Positions 1 through 9,308 are shown, counted from the stretch's first letter. The stretch is 64,000 nt of DNA from an uncultured Acidimicrobiaceae bacterium (GCA_905182135.1 CAJJAG010000004.1:248001-312000), one strand, 5' to 3'. Notes: generated by a model not told the origin, from the sequence alone. Made by a program: numbers and translations.

Positions 1-543
1 CACAGGGGCCGGTACGGGTACAGGACGAGTTGGGCCACTAGAGCCGCTGGAGGTTACAACGCGCTTTGGTGGCGCTCCTCCAGGAGGCGGGCTTGTCGGT
101 ACAGGCGCCAAAATTGGCGGCGCGCTGGGCCTAGCCTGCGGCACTGCTGGCGGCGGCGTTGCCGGCGTCGGCGCCGCTGGTGCTGCTGCAGGCGCCGCTG
201 GCCTAGGCGCTTGAGCACCTGGCGTTGCTGGCCGCGGCGGCACTGGGCGCTGCGGAACAGCTGAGCCCGGTGGTGGCGGCACACGTCGTGGGGGTGGTTT
301 CTTGGTGGAAACCACACTCTTAGATTCTTCAGCGGGCTTGTCTTCGGGCTCATCGTCGACAATCGGCTCACGACGGAGCCCCTCACGGTCGGCCTTGCGC
401 CGAACGCGATCGCCGTGTGCTCCCTCCATAGAAGAAGAAGCACTCTTGACACCAATGCCAAGCGATTCGCACAATGCGAGAGTTTCTGCGTTATCTAGCC
501 CAAGTTCACGAGCGAGCTCGTAGACCCGTACTTTCTTAGCCAA
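1..543 (-). CDS. infB: Translation initiation factor IF-2, N-terminal part (cut by window edge)
   Basis: The 5' 181 codons of IF-2, the GTPase that places initiator tRNA on the ribosome. The first residues after a TTG start at 543 read AKKVRVYELARELG, the hallmark IF2_N helical domain, which covers about residues 1-52. The rest is a Pro/Ala/Thr-rich, probably disordered linker typical of actinobacterial IF-2; the G domain lies beyond base 1. No ATG or GTG is better placed, and AAGGAA lies about 9 bases upstream of the TTG, so I prefer TTG. It is the last visible gene of the rimP-nusA-ylxR-infB series, about 120 bases downstream of ylxR. Identity is secure from the N-terminal motif and gene order. 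Confidence 0.93.
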   Translation of the reverse strand, partial: MAKKVRVYELARELGLDNAETLALCESLGIGVKSASSSMEGAHGDRVRRKADREGLRREPIVDDEPEDKPAEESKSVVSTKKPPPRRVPPPPGSAVPQRPVPPRPATPGAQAPRPAAPAAAPAAPTPATPPPAVPQARPSAPPILAPVPTSPPPGGAPPKRVVTSSGSSGPTRPVPVPAPV

Positions 544-664
544 GTGGCTGGATTCCTTGTTCGACGATGTGTGCGGGAATAGTTCTTCGAGAGAAGAGGA
601 GATCCGACAACCCTGGAGCTGGCGTTTCCAATGACCTAGTGTCGCAACCCCGACAGCCAAACGG

Positions 665-979
665 CTAGTGGGCGGGTTTACTAAGCCAGTCCAGCAGGGT
701 ATCAGCGAAGACACCATCGGCGAGTCCTGAGCGGAAAGCTCTGGAAAATGCTTTTGTCTTGCCAGCGTTAATAACGCAGTTCTGGTCGCGACACAGCCAC
801 GCACCGCGGCCCAGACCTCGTTTATTGACAACGAGATCACCACCTACGACGGCGACGCTCACCAGGTCTTGGTCAGACCGTCGCGCCCGACAACCGATGC
901 AAGTTCGCACTGGTCCAGACACACGGTCTGGACCAGTAAGCGTCATTGTCGGCACCTGGGGCGTCGGGGCGTCACCCAT
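665..979 (-). CDS. ylxR: YlxR/RnpM family RNA-binding protein (DUF448)
   Basis: Small basic protein of the YlxR family, recently linked to RNase P modulation (RnpM) in Bacillus. The diagnostic motif VRTCIGCR sits at about residues 24-31, followed by a compact beta domain with NKRGLGRGAWLCRD and C-terminal KAFSRAFR. The family usually starts a few residues before the Cys motif, so the first about 15 residues here (Thr/Pro-rich) may not be translated and an internal start is possible. It lies between nusA (40 bases upstream) and infB, the standard position. The function is known only in outline; placement and motif make the family call firm. Confidence 0.9.
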   Translation of the reverse strand: MGDAPTPQVPTMTLTGPDRVSGPVRTCIGCRARRSDQDLVSVAVVGGDLVVNKRGLGRGAWLCRDQNCVINAGKTKAFSRAFRSGLADGVFADTLLDWLSKPAH

Positions 980-1018
980 AGAGCGTCCGTCTCAGCCCCA
1001 ACAGGACCGGAGCCGGTT

Positions 1019-2212
1019 CTATTCTTCTTCGTCCGACGAGGCTGTCTCGCCGACCTCGTCGTTGGACCTACTGTCATCATCGCTGGCCTCACCATCGCCG
1101 GTGTTGGCCGCAACCATTTGCTCCCAATCAACCGACGAGATGGCCTCTCCGCCGGCGGCCGGTTGCCACATTTGTTCGCCAGTTTCATCGTCGGTGATCC
1201 ACTCACCATCAGCCCAGTCGATCTCAGAGTAAGCCTTCTCTTCGGCCATCTCGGTTTCGCTCTTGATGTCGACACGCCAGCCTGTCAGGCGAGCGGCAAG
1301 ACGAGCGTTCTGGCCTTCTTTGCCTATAGCCAATGACAGCTGGTAATCCGGAACGACGACCGTGGCTGTACCTGTGGTTTCATCGAGCAAGACTTCTTTG
1401 ACCTTTGCAGGCGAGAGTGCTTTCATGACGAAGTCTTGGGTGTTCTCGCTGAACGGGACAATATCGATCTTCTCGCCCTTCATCTCGTTCACGATCATGC
1501 GAACGCGGCTACCACGGGCACCAACGCAGGCGCCAACCGGGTCGACGTTCTCGTCGTTCGAGCGCACTGCGATCTTGGTGCGATGTCCAGGCTCGCGGGC
1601 GCACGCCATGATTTCGACGATGCCATCGGCAATCTCTGGGACCTCGAGCTCGAACATGCGCTTGATCAAGCCGGGGTGGGTACGGCTCACAACAATCTGC
1701 GGACCCTTGGGAGTCTTGCGCACCTCGACGATGTACGCCTTGAGACGGGTATTCGGATCGGGGCGCTCGTGTGGAACCTGCTCGGCTTGTGGCAGAAGCG
1801 CTTCCACCCGACCCAGATCAAGAAGGGTGTAACGGGAGTCGGTCTGCTGGATGATTCCGGTGACGATGTCACCTTCGCGGCCGGCGTACTCTTCGTACTT
1901 CAGCTCGCGTTCGGCCTCGCGGATCCGCTGCGACATGACCTGGCGGGTGGTCTGGGCCGCGATACGTCCAAAGTCATCAGGCGTGACTTCGAACTCGTCG
2001 CCGAAAGGTTCGCCGTACTCGTCAAGCTCTTGAGCAAAGACGCGGAACTCCATCGTGTCAGGATCAATAGTGACCCATGAGTACTCCCACGCGTCGGAGC
2101 GACGCTTGTACGCCGACTCGAGTGCATCGGCGAGGGCAGCAAAGAGCGTGTCGATTGTTAGACCACGCTCGGTGGCTACTGCTTGGAGTGCTTCCATCAT
2201 GTCTTGGTTCAT
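1019..2212 (-). CDS. nusA: Transcription termination/antitermination factor NusA
   Basis: NusA binds RNA polymerase and nascent RNA and modulates pausing, termination and rRNA antitermination. The layout is complete: an N-terminal RNAP-binding domain (about 1-110), an S1 domain (about 112-176), KH1 with [10 protein letters not shown] near 230-240, KH2 with [11 protein letters not shown] near 296-306, then a strongly acidic Asp/Glu/Ser tail to residue 397. The tail replaces the C-terminal repeats of proteobacterial NusA and fits actinobacterial forms, though it is longer than usual. Its ATG overlaps the rimP stop by 4 bases (ATGA), so translation is probably coupled to rimP. Confidence 0.97.
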   Translation of the reverse strand: MNQDMMEALQAVATERGLTIDTLFAALADALESAYKRRSDAWEYSWVTIDPDTMEFRVFAQELDEYGEPFGDEFEVTPDDFGRIAAQTTRQVMSQRIREAERELKYEEYAGREGDIVTGIIQQTDSRYTLLDLGRVEALLPQAEQVPHERPDPNTRLKAYIVEVRKTPKGPQIVVSRTHPGLIKRMFELEVPEIADGIVEIMACAREPGHRTKIAVRSNDENVDPVGACVGARGSRVRMIVNEMKGEKIDIVPFSENTQDFVMKALSPAKVKEVLLDETTGTATVVVPDYQLSLAIGKEGQNARLAARLTGWRVDIKSETEMAEEKAYSEIDWADGEWITDDETGEQMWQPAAGGEAISSVDWEQMVAANTGDGEASDDDSRSNDEVGETASSDEEE

Positions 2213-2787
2213 GACTCTGAGCCTTTCGGGGATTCGTTTGAAGAACCGCCAGAGGCGGCCTTATTTGTTGTGCTCTTTTGAGCCTTTTTCTTACTGGTGC
2301 CCTTTGGAGCATTGTTCTTCTTGGCGCTGCCAGGTTTTGGCCCAGGGCCCCAGTCAAAGACGGTTGTCGTCTTCGCGATCTGGTCGAAAGAAATGGTGTG
2401 CTCACCATCATCATTCGTGATGGTGATGCCCTCATCGTCAGATGCATTTAGCTCGCCTCGGATGCGGCGCACATTCTCGGCATTCGGCTTGAGTTTGACG
2501 GCAACCTGTTCACCAATTGATCGGGTGTAATGCGCCGGCGTACGAAGGTGCCGCTCAACGCCAGGGCTGGAGACTTCGAGCGTGAACGCGCCGTTGATCG
2601 GATCTTGCAAATCAATTTCGTGGCTGATCATGCGAGTCGCTTTAGTCAGCATCGCTGTGCCAAGACCGTCTGGGTGGTCGATTATTATTTTGAGTCGACC
2701 ACCGGCATAGACCAGGTCGACCAGTTCAAGATTGAGCTCTTCGACGATTGGATCGACCACGGCGTGGGCTCGTTCTTCTGCTGCCAT
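2209..2787 (-). CDS. rimP: Ribosome maturation factor RimP
   Basis: RimP assists 30S subunit assembly. Residues about 1-80 form the conserved N-terminal alpha/beta domain (VVDPIVEELNLELVDLVY, then KIIIDHPDG) and about 85-145 the Sm-like C-terminal domain (NGAFTLEVSSPGVER). Beyond this is a Lys/Ser/Asn-rich, probably disordered extension to residue 192; the family is commonly about 150-160 residues. The ATG at 2787 has GGAGGT 7-12 bases upstream, a strong ribosome-binding site. It is the first gene of the rimP-nusA-ylxR-infB operon and is preceded by a leader carrying a terminator-like hairpin (2828-2853). Confidence 0.94.
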   Translation of the reverse strand: MAAEERAHAVVDPIVEELNLELVDLVYAGGRLKIIIDHPDGLGTAMLTKATRMISHEIDLQDPINGAFTLEVSSPGVERHLRTPAHYTRSIGEQVAVKLKPNAENVRRIRGELNASDDEGITITNDDGEHTISFDQIAKTTTVFDWGPGPKPGSAKKNNAPKGTSKKKAQKSTTNKAASGGSSNESPKGSES

Positions 2788-2827
2788 GGTTCACCTCCGA
2801 ATGGTGTGTTTGGGCCTGATACGAAAA

Positions 2828-2853
2828 AGAGCGTGGGCAAAAGCCCACGCTCT
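2828..2853 (-). terminator. Intrinsic terminator hairpin in the rimP leader (possible attenuator)
   Basis: A perfect 11-base inverted repeat (AGAGCGTGGGC / GCCCACGCTCT) separated by a 4-base loop, followed on the minus strand by TTTTTCGT. This is a textbook Rho-independent terminator for leftward transcription. It lies only 40 bases before the rimP ATG and downstream of a promoter-like TATACT (2896-2891), so it could either end transcripts from ispG or attenuate the rimP-nusA operon. A second small palindrome (TGAAA-CGA-TTTCA, 2853-2865) abuts it and shares a base, so the two may compete. Confidence 0.8.
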
Positions 2854-2890
2854 GAAACGATTTCAAGAATCAATACTCAGTGCAGCGATA

Positions 2891-2896
2891 AGTATA
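2891..2896 (-). promoter_or_regulatory. Putative -10 element of the rimP-nusA operon promoter
   Basis: On the minus strand the sequence CCGTTATACTTATCG contains TATACT, a near-consensus actinobacterial -10 box. Transcription starting about 7 bases downstream would give a leader of about 97 bases before the rimP ATG, containing the terminator hairpin. No convincing -35 hexamer is visible 17-18 bases upstream, so this is tentative. Confidence 0.35.
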
Positions 2897-3328
2897 ACGG
2901 ATAGTCCGGCTTTCGTCTCGTCGCTGCCCCCGGCACGAACCTAAACAGACATCCCATTACAGACGGACAGCGTTCGCCTTGCTGCGGTTCTCGGGGCGAG
3001 ATGCCGCCCATGGCCTACGGGATGCACTTCGTAAACACATTGTCTCACGACCTAGCCGGTTGAGGTCAGCTCTGTGTTCGCACGTGACCTTCATCGGCGG
3101 CGATCTAGCGGCCATCATTGATAATTTGTCGAACCACTCATCATGGTTGAACCCATCTCGTACCTCGCTGTTCCCGAAGTGTTCGACGGCATCGACGTTC
3201 CCGTCGAGCACAAATGCGTTCGTGGCTGCCGTGGCTCAGGAGCCATGCCGGTGCAAGCTCAGAAAGCCTTGCCCCGTCACTGCGGTGACGCATCCCTGGG
3301 TGAGTTCCAGTTCCGTGATGGGTAGGAG
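2897..3328. other. Intergenic region between ispG and rimP, no recognised gene
   Basis: About 430 bases after the ispG stop. Both strands keep short open frames here: plus 3143-3325, 60 codons, and minus 2957-3211, 84 codons. The minus frame would extend further upstream past a TGA. Neither matches a family I recognise, and neither has a good ribosome-binding site. Small inverted repeats are seen near 3231-3244 (GGCTC..GAGCC) and 3280-3293 (GTCAC..GTGAC). Many actinobacteria carry proS here; no trace of it is visible. Confidence 0.4.
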
Positions 3329-4549
3329 TTAACGCTTTCGAATCAGGTCAACCTTGGCCTCAGCGTCGTTGACGTCATCACCTTGTTTTTCGAGCAACAT
3401 GTTGCGATCACGCTCGGCTTCACGGGCAGCCTTAACCGTGTCAGCCCGAGCGAGGGCGGCGTCGACGCCGTGCTCATGCATGAACTCGGCCCATTCGACC
3501 AACGCTTCAACCATCTCATCTTCGGGTACGACGGCGACGTTCTGGCCCTTGACGAACAGGTGTCCACGCTTATTGCCTGCGGCGATTCCGAGGTCGGCGT
3601 CTCGCGCTTCGCCTGGCCCGTTCACGACGCAACCCATCACAGCTACCTGAAGCGGAATCTCGCGTTCGCCGAATGCCTCAAGCGCCCGGTTGGCAATGTC
3701 ATACACGTCGATCTCGGCGCGACCACACGATGGACACGCAATCAGGTCGACGTTCTTGCGTTCGCGCAAGCCCATGGACTCGAGCAAGGCGCGGCCAGCT
3801 CGTGCTTCTTGGACAGGGTCAGCGGTCAGCGAATAACGAATCGTATCGCCGATGCCTTCGGCCAATAATGTGGCGATTCCTGCCGTTGATTTGATCAGGC
3901 CATTCGGGGGCGGGCCAGCCTCGGTTACACCGAGGTGTAACGGGTGATCGGTCACCTCACTGAGCTTGCGATATGCCTCGATCATCAACGGCACGCTCGA
4001 AGCCTTCACCGAGATCTTGATATCCTCGAAACCGACGTCGTCGAAGTACGCCATCTCTTGCTGGGCTGATTCGACCATGGCGTCGGCGGTGACTGAACCG
4101 CCATACTTCTCGTACAGATCTGGATGCAACGAACCACCGTTCACACCAATACGGATCGGTACGTTCTTCTCGCCGCACGCCTCCGCGACGATCCTGATGT
4201 GCTCTGGCTTACGGATGTTGCCTGGGTTTAGCCGTAGACAGTGGACCCCTGCATCGAGTGCAGCTAGCGCCATCTTGTACTGATGGTGGATGTCGGCGAT
4301 GATCGGCACGGGCGACCGCGGCACGATTTGCGCCAAGCCTTCGGCTGCCTCACGTTCGTTGCATGTGCACCGCACGATGTCGGCGCCAGCCGCAGCTAGA
4401 GCGTAGATCTGTTGCAACGTGCCTTCAACATCAGACGTCTTAGTGGTGGTCATCGACTGCACCGTGATTGGAGCGTCACCACCAACTGGCACTCGACCAA
4501 CCATGATCTGGCGGGTCTTGCGCCGTTTGCTTACGGGCGTGATGTCCAC
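3329..4549 (-). CDS. ispG: 4-hydroxy-3-methylbut-2-en-1-yl diphosphate synthase (IspG/GcpE)
   Basis: Iron-sulfur enzyme of the MEP isoprenoid pathway that converts MEcPP to HMBPP. The TIM-barrel domain starts with the conserved block PITVQSMTTTKTSDV (about 28-42), and the C-terminal 4Fe-4S domain has Cys ligands in ACPSCGRAEID and VMGCVVNGPGE. Length (406 residues) is normal for the bacterial short form, with a modest charged C-terminal tail. It lies 37 bases downstream of rip and follows dxr, so two MEP-pathway genes flank the site-2 protease, a standard actinobacterial arrangement. Confidence 0.97.
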   Translation of the reverse strand: MDITPVSKRRKTRQIMVGRVPVGGDAPITVQSMTTTKTSDVEGTLQQIYALAAAGADIVRCTCNEREAAEGLAQIVPRSPVPIIADIHHQYKMALAALDAGVHCLRLNPGNIRKPEHIRIVAEACGEKNVPIRIGVNGGSLHPDLYEKYGGSVTADAMVESAQQEMAYFDDVGFEDIKISVKASSVPLMIEAYRKLSEVTDHPLHLGVTEAGPPPNGLIKSTAGIATLLAEGIGDTIRYSLTADPVQEARAGRALLESMGLRERKNVDLIACPSCGRAEIDVYDIANRALEAFGEREIPLQVAVMGCVVNGPGEARDADLGIAAGNKRGHLFVKGQNVAVVPEDEMVEALVEWAEFMHEHGVDAALARADTVKAAREAERDRNMLLEKQGDDVNDAEAKVDLIRKR

Positions 4550-4586
4550 GAGGAGGTCTCCGTTTCAACGGGCGCCACGAGCAGCG

Positions 4587-6404
4587 CTACCACGAAAAGA
4601 TATCGAGTATTGTTGTCCACAAGCCAAGTCCCACCAGCAGTAGGACCACAACCCACGTGACCGGTACCAGTTTGGCGGCATCGACGCGGTGTGGTTTACG
4701 AGCAATCAGGCCCCGGCTGCGTTCATAGGTAGCAATCGCAGCATGGCCACCATCAAGCGGGAGCAATGGCACCAGGTTGAAGATACCAATAAAGATGTTC
4801 ACGACAGCGAACAGGAATAGCACCTGGTCAGCTGACTCGCTGCAGGAGATCAGGCGGCCAATGCCGACCACTGACAGGGGACGATTCGTATCTGGGCCAT
4901 CACACTGCGACGTGGGCACATCGATGCGGGGGGCGCTGCTGATCTCGGCCGCACGCCGGGCAATCTGGCCGTCATCGCCATTACCCCAACTCAATGGGTT
5001 CGCCAGATCTATGAGCCCAAGGATATTGGTCTTAGAAATCGTCCCAAAGTCATTAAATGTCGAACTGATCGAGTCGCTGATCCCACGATCTACCTCAGGC
5101 ACGAACGATGGCCCCACTCCAAAAAACCCCCGAAATGGAGTGGAACGGTTCAGAGAGACGATGCCGTCGAGTGTCATGGTCTCACCACCACGTAGCACTT
5201 GAATGCGCACAACGTTGCCTGCTCGGTCGCTGAGAGCTTGGCGGAGGACCCCATCACTAACGAGATCGATTCCACCCAGCCGCAGGAGTCGATCGCCATC
5301 TTCAACTCCGAACCGGTCGAAGACTTCGGACATATTGCCAGTTACTTGCGCTGTTCCCAGCAGAGAAACTACCTGGCCACCACGCAGCACCTGGATGCTG
5401 ACACCATCGCTATCACCGTCGCTCTGGCGCAATACGGCAGACAAGGCAACGTCGTTCGGCAACTCGACGCCACCAGCGTTCAGAATGACATCACCAACTT
5501 CGATCCCGAACCGATCGGCAGGATCCTGAGGCCAGACGTAACCCGCTTGAGCCCCAAGTGCTGGAACTTCCTCGAGCAGGCTTAGCCCAAAGCCGTCAAG
5601 CAAGACATCTTCGGGTCTCAGGCCAAGATCGCCATTAAGCACTTGCTCTTGGCCGTCGCGCCGAATCACGATCTCGACTGCGCCTTCCTCGAGGCCACTA
5701 ACAAGCGCGCCAAACTCGTCCCAATTCCTAAACGAGTCATTGTTTACCGACTCGATGCTGTCGCCGACCTGAATGCCGAGCGAGGACGCTGTTGACCCTG
5801 GAACGACCTGACTAACAACCCAGGGCGGCCCGTTGAAACCCTGATAGCTATAGGACACGAACAACACCACGATGGCAATCAATGCCATCAAGAAGTGCAT
5901 CGCCGAGCCAGCGCAAATTGTCATCATGCGCTGCCAATAGGGTTGAGACCGGTACGTACGGTGCTCCTCGGCAGGGTTGATGTCGTCCAGGTTCGTCATG
6001 CCGATGATGCGGACGTAGGCGCCTGCCGGGATTGCTTTCACCCCGTATTCAGTCTCGCCGCGATTGAACGACCAAATCTTTGGACCAAACCCCAGAAAGA
6101 ACTCAGTGACCTTCATGCCGCAGGCCCGCGCTGTTAGGAAATGGCCGAGTTCGTGCATGAACAGCATGAAGAGCAGCCCAGCCAAAATGCCGGGAAACCA
6201 CCAGCTCCGCAAAAAACCGATCGCAAGGATGGCGCAAATAAAACCAAACAGCAGCCGCAAGCTGCCGTTGCCAGCCGAAGATTCGGCTGCGTCATATCCT
6301 GACTCTCCATTACGTTCCATCGCGGACGTTTTGTCTGACCTTCCCATCGGATAGCCAGCGGGCGCACCGTCATTCGCTTCGACCAGCTTGGGGTCAGGCG
6401 TCAT
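4587..6404 (-). CDS. Site-2 intramembrane metalloprotease (Rip1/RseP family) with about three PDZ-like domains
   Basis: M50 zinc protease that cuts transmembrane anti-sigma factors and related substrates within the membrane. The catalytic HELGH (His84, Glu85, His88) lies in the first membrane helices, and the third zinc ligand sits in NLVPLLPLDGGH near the C-terminus. Between them are three PDZ-like modules, each with a GD..L or GD.I signature: VVPGSTASSLGIQVGDSIE, PADRFGIEVGDVIL and FGVEDGDRLLRLGG. Mycobacterial Rip1 is about 400 residues with one PDZ and E. coli RseP has two, so 605 residues with three is unusually large. The ATG overlaps the dxr stop by 4 bases, which supports this start. 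Confidence 0.92.
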   Translation of the reverse strand: MTPDPKLVEANDGAPAGYPMGRSDKTSAMERNGESGYDAAESSAGNGSLRLLFGFICAILAIGFLRSWWFPGILAGLLFMLFMHELGHFLTARACGMKVTEFFLGFGPKIWSFNRGETEYGVKAIPAGAYVRIIGMTNLDDINPAEEHRTYRSQPYWQRMMTICAGSAMHFLMALIAIVVLFVSYSYQGFNGPPWVVSQVVPGSTASSLGIQVGDSIESVNNDSFRNWDEFGALVSGLEEGAVEIVIRRDGQEQVLNGDLGLRPEDVLLDGFGLSLLEEVPALGAQAGYVWPQDPADRFGIEVGDVILNAGGVELPNDVALSAVLRQSDGDSDGVSIQVLRGGQVVSLLGTAQVTGNMSEVFDRFGVEDGDRLLRLGGIDLVSDGVLRQALSDRAGNVVRIQVLRGGETMTLDGIVSLNRSTPFRGFFGVGPSFVPEVDRGISDSISSTFNDFGTISKTNILGLIDLANPLSWGNGDDGQIARRAAEISSAPRIDVPTSQCDGPDTNRPLSVVGIGRLISCSESADQVLFLFAVVNIFIGIFNLVPLLPLDGGHAAIATYERSRGLIARKPHRVDAAKLVPVTWVVVLLLVGLGLWTTILDIFSW

Positions 6405-7594
6405 GTGCCAAGCAGTTCTTCAGCTGCAATGCGGGCCGCAGCGTCGGCACCGAGCACCGCATCCAGATCAGGCTCACGCTCACTATTGTGGTTGCTCAAA
6501 ACGCTCTCGACCACGCGGGCAATGTCGACCCATGCAATCTGGCCCTGTAGAAATGCCTCGACGGCGACTTCGTTGGCTGCGCTTAACGCTGCGGGGGCCG
6601 TGCCGCCTATTCGTCCCGCGGCATAAGCCAAGTCAAGACAAGGGAATGCGGCACGATCCGGCGGCGAGAACGTGAGCTCACTAAGACTGGTCCAGTCGAT
6701 GGCGCCATAGGCGTTGTGATGCCGACTGTCGTAGTCGAGCGCATAGGCAATACACAGGCGCATATCGGGCATAGATAGTTGGGCAATGGTCGCTCCATCG
6801 GTGTACTCGACCATCGAATGCACAACCGACTGTGGGTGCACGACAACGTCGATCCGATCGAACCCGACCCCGTAAAGCTCATTGGCCTCGATGACCTCGA
6901 GGCCCTTGTTCATCAGCGTTGACGAGTCAACGGTGATCTTGGGACCCATGGACCATGTCGGATGTGCAAGGGCTTCGTCGATCGTCACGGTGGCCAGGTC
7001 GGCCGCGGTTCGTCCACGAAACGGCCCCCCGCTGGCGGTGACCACAAGCCGCTTAACCTGATCAAGCCGCCCGTCGCTGAACGACTCGTTGGCACGAAGG
7101 CACTGATGTAACGCACAATGTTCGCTATCGACGGGCACGATCTCGGCACCAGGGGTGGCGCGGACTTTTTGCACGACCGGGCCAGCCGCGATCAATGACT
7201 CCTTATTGGCAAGGCCAAGCCGTTTGCCTAACCGCAGCGTTTCAAGGGTGACCGTCAGACCAGCGAAGCCGACAATGCCGTTCATGACTACATCGGCGCC
7301 ATGGCACGCAGCTGCGAACGCTTCGTCACCGACCGAGACCTCGAACCCTGTACCAAGACGGTCCTGGAGGGCTGCGGCGTTCATTTCATTACCAAGCGCA
7401 ATCGTGGCACAACCAAAGTCTTGGGCCTGGGTCGCGAGCAGTTCTGGCGTGCCTCCACCTGCACCCAAAGCGGTTACACAGTAGGCCGGTTCCTGTCCTG
7501 CGTCAGCAGCTTGCTTGTTGGCAAGCGCAATAATATCGAGCGTCTGGGTGCCGATCGATCCAGTCGATCCCATAACGGCTACACGCAATGTCAC
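6401..7594 (-). CDS. dxr: 1-deoxy-D-xylulose 5-phosphate reductoisomerase
   Basis: Second enzyme of the MEP isoprenoid pathway, NADPH-dependent. The Rossmann motif VAVMGSTGSIG begins about five residues after a GTG at 7594, where Dxr proteins normally start. The open frame reaches back to 7663 but those extra residues are basic and unconserved, so I place the start at 7594 with AGAGG just upstream. Active-site blocks are visible: ANKESLIAAG, DSEHCALHQCL, TASGGPFRG, and DSSTLMNKGLEVIEA. The stop overlaps the rip start by 4 bases. Length of about 397 residues is normal. Confidence 0.96.
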   Translation of the reverse strand: MTLRVAVMGSTGSIGTQTLDIIALANKQAADAGQEPAYCVTALGAGGGTPELLATQAQDFGCATIALGNEMNAAALQDRLGTGFEVSVGDEAFAAACHGADVVMNGIVGFAGLTVTLETLRLGKRLGLANKESLIAAGPVVQKVRATPGAEIVPVDSEHCALHQCLRANESFSDGRLDQVKRLVVTASGGPFRGRTAADLATVTIDEALAHPTWSMGPKITVDSSTLMNKGLEVIEANELYGVGFDRIDVVVHPQSVVHSMVEYTDGATIAQLSMPDMRLCIAYALDYDSRHHNAYGAIDWTSLSELTFSPPDRAAFPCLDLAYAAGRIGGTAPAALSAANEVAVEAFLQGQIAWVDIARVVESVLSNHNSEREPDLDAVLGADAAARIAAEELLGT

Positions 7595-7994
7595 CCTCTG
7601 GACTCTATTTGCTCCCTTGACGGTTCGTCGGGTCCAGATACCTACTTGGGTCTTTGCCGCCAACCCGCTCAGTCGCCATGATGTTCACGGGAAGTTCTCG
7701 CTCCTTCATAGACCAGAGCAGACTGCCATAAGACCAACGCCGACCCCAGCCCGTTTCACCGTTTCACCGTTTCAACAAAGAAGGCTTGGTCGCTTCAGCC
7801 GGCCTTGCTCAAATTAGCCGCACCTGCCATTTTGCGGCGGTGCAAGCCACTACCTGGCTGGCGCCAGGAACTTCAAGCCGGGTCACTGAGCTCTGTCACC
7901 TCGCCCACCGCCGTTGGCTACTCATTTTTGTTATCAACAACACACGCCAGCGCAGCCGACTATGAATCGGGCTCCGAACCGCTGCCTAGGCCTC
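7595..7994. other. Intergenic region between dxr and cdsA
   Basis: About 400 bases without a recognisable gene. It probably holds the promoter of the dxr-rip-ispG unit, but I cannot identify clear -35/-10 boxes. A short direct repeat of GTTTCACC, two exact copies plus one variant, lies at 7753-7776. No RNA gene is recognised. Confidence 0.4.
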
Positions 7995-9308
7995 TCAGGC
8001 GCTGACAACAGAAGTCGCTTCGAGGATGTTCAGAGCCAGACCTGCGCACCAAACCGCTGGCATGACAAAGAGCAACCCGTCGAAGCGATCAAGAATGCCG
8101 CCATGTCCAGGAAGCATGGTGCCCATGTCCTTTACGCCGAGGTCACGTTTGAGCATCGACTCGCAGAGATCGCCGAGCGTGGCGGCAACCGCAGCGACGA
8201 CACCAAGCACGATGGTGTCAGCGAAACCTCCAGGCGCATCGCCCCATGGAGCGATGTTGAAGCCGCCGATCACCACGACCGAAACCGCGATGCTGACTAC
8301 AGCGCCGCCAACAACTCCTTCGAGCGTCTTGTTTGGGCTATGCGCAGAGAGCGGCGTCCGCCCCATAGAACGCCCTATGACATAGGCACCTATGTCATAG
8401 GCGACCGTGGCCAGGATGGCAGCGAAGAGTAACCCAGCGCCATGGGACTGGAACTCGACCAGGCCGGTGGTCTCGTTAGCAACGATGGAGTCACTCGAGA
8501 GCAACAAGCCAGCGAAGGAGCCAAGCACACTGATATAGCCGATGCCCAACAACGTGATTCCCAAGTTCGGCACGGGTCTTCCACTGCCAACTCCGAGGAG
8601 ATACCAGAGCAAAGCACAAAGAACAGCGATGAAGAGGACCACCGGGTAAGCAGCCGTGCTCTTCCAATACACAGCGACCGTCAAACCAACCGTTGTAGCG
8701 ATACCCAAAAGCGAGGCGGGGTTGTAACCAACCGTGCGCATGACGTTATAGAACTCGGCGGTCGCAAGCGCCAGAATCCCGGTTGCCACAATGAGCCCCG
8801 GGATCTCACCGATAGAGAGCGCACCAAGAGCGAGCACGGCAAGGCCTAGACCCGTGATCGTCGCCATCGCTATGTTGCGGTCCGACCCTTTCGACGCTCC
8901 CGGCTCCGGCGAACGGTTCGCTGCAGCAGCGGCTCGACTCGCGACTCGAGCCCGCTGGGCTCCACTCCCAGTCGGCGTCGGTGCCGCCGTACCCGGAGCT
9001 TCGTCTAGTGGAGGCGTTGGCGCCACGGCTACATCGCCTTCTAGACCGAAAAAAACCTCGCCAGCGGCTTCGGCCGGATCGACGGGCTCAGGCGGTGGCG
9101 TCGGGTCAAGTAAACGGATGTCGTCGAGTTCGTTGTAGTCACTTGCGCCGTCTCGCCACCGCGGGCCAGCACCTTCGGTCGCGTCGACCTGACCGGTTCC
9201 TGGCTCGGTCCAGTGTGGAAGGGTGAGGTCGGCGCCGAGTTCGTCGTCGCTCGTGAACCAACTCTCGGGGCCACGAATCGGACCGCCTGGTGGATCAATA
9301 TCACTCAT
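7995..9308 (-). CDS. cdsA: Phosphatidate cytidylyltransferase (CDP-diglyceride synthase) with long disordered N-terminus
   Basis: Membrane enzyme making CDP-diacylglycerol, the precursor of phospholipids. The PROSITE-type CdsA signature is complete near the C-terminus: SMLKRDLGVKDMG followed by LPGHGGILDRFDG. About eight hydrophobic segments fill residues about 150-437. The first about 150 residues are Pro/Ala/Glu/Asp-rich and predicted disordered, a cytoplasmic extension absent from short CdsA proteins. The ATG at 9308 overlaps the frr stop by 4 bases, fixing the start despite the long tail. The classical tsf-pyrH-frr-cdsA order holds, apart from the gene inserted at 10030-11265. Confidence 0.94.
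   Translation of the reverse strand: MSDIDPPGGPIRGPESWFTSDDELGADLTLPHWTEPGTGQVDATEGAGPRWRDGASDYNELDDIRLLDPTPPPEPVDPAEAAGEVFFGLEGDVAVAPTPPLDEAPGTAAPTPTGSGAQRARVASRAAAAANRSPEPGASKGSDRNIAMATITGLGLAVLALGALSIGEIPGLIVATGILALATAEFYNVMRTVGYNPASLLGIATTVGLTVAVYWKSTAAYPVVLFIAVLCALLWYLLGVGSGRPVPNLGITLLGIGYISVLGSFAGLLLSSDSIVANETTGLVEFQSHGAGLLFAAILATVAYDIGAYVIGRSMGRTPLSAHSPNKTLEGVVGGAVVSIAVSVVVIGGFNIAPWGDAPGGFADTIVLGVVAAVAATLGDLCESMLKRDLGVKDMGTMLPGHGGILDRFDGLLFVMPAVWCAGLALNILEATSVVSA

Noticed and set aside
3143-3325. 60-codon plus-strand frame between ispG and rimP
   Set aside because: Its antisense is equally open, there is no ribosome-binding site and no recognised family.
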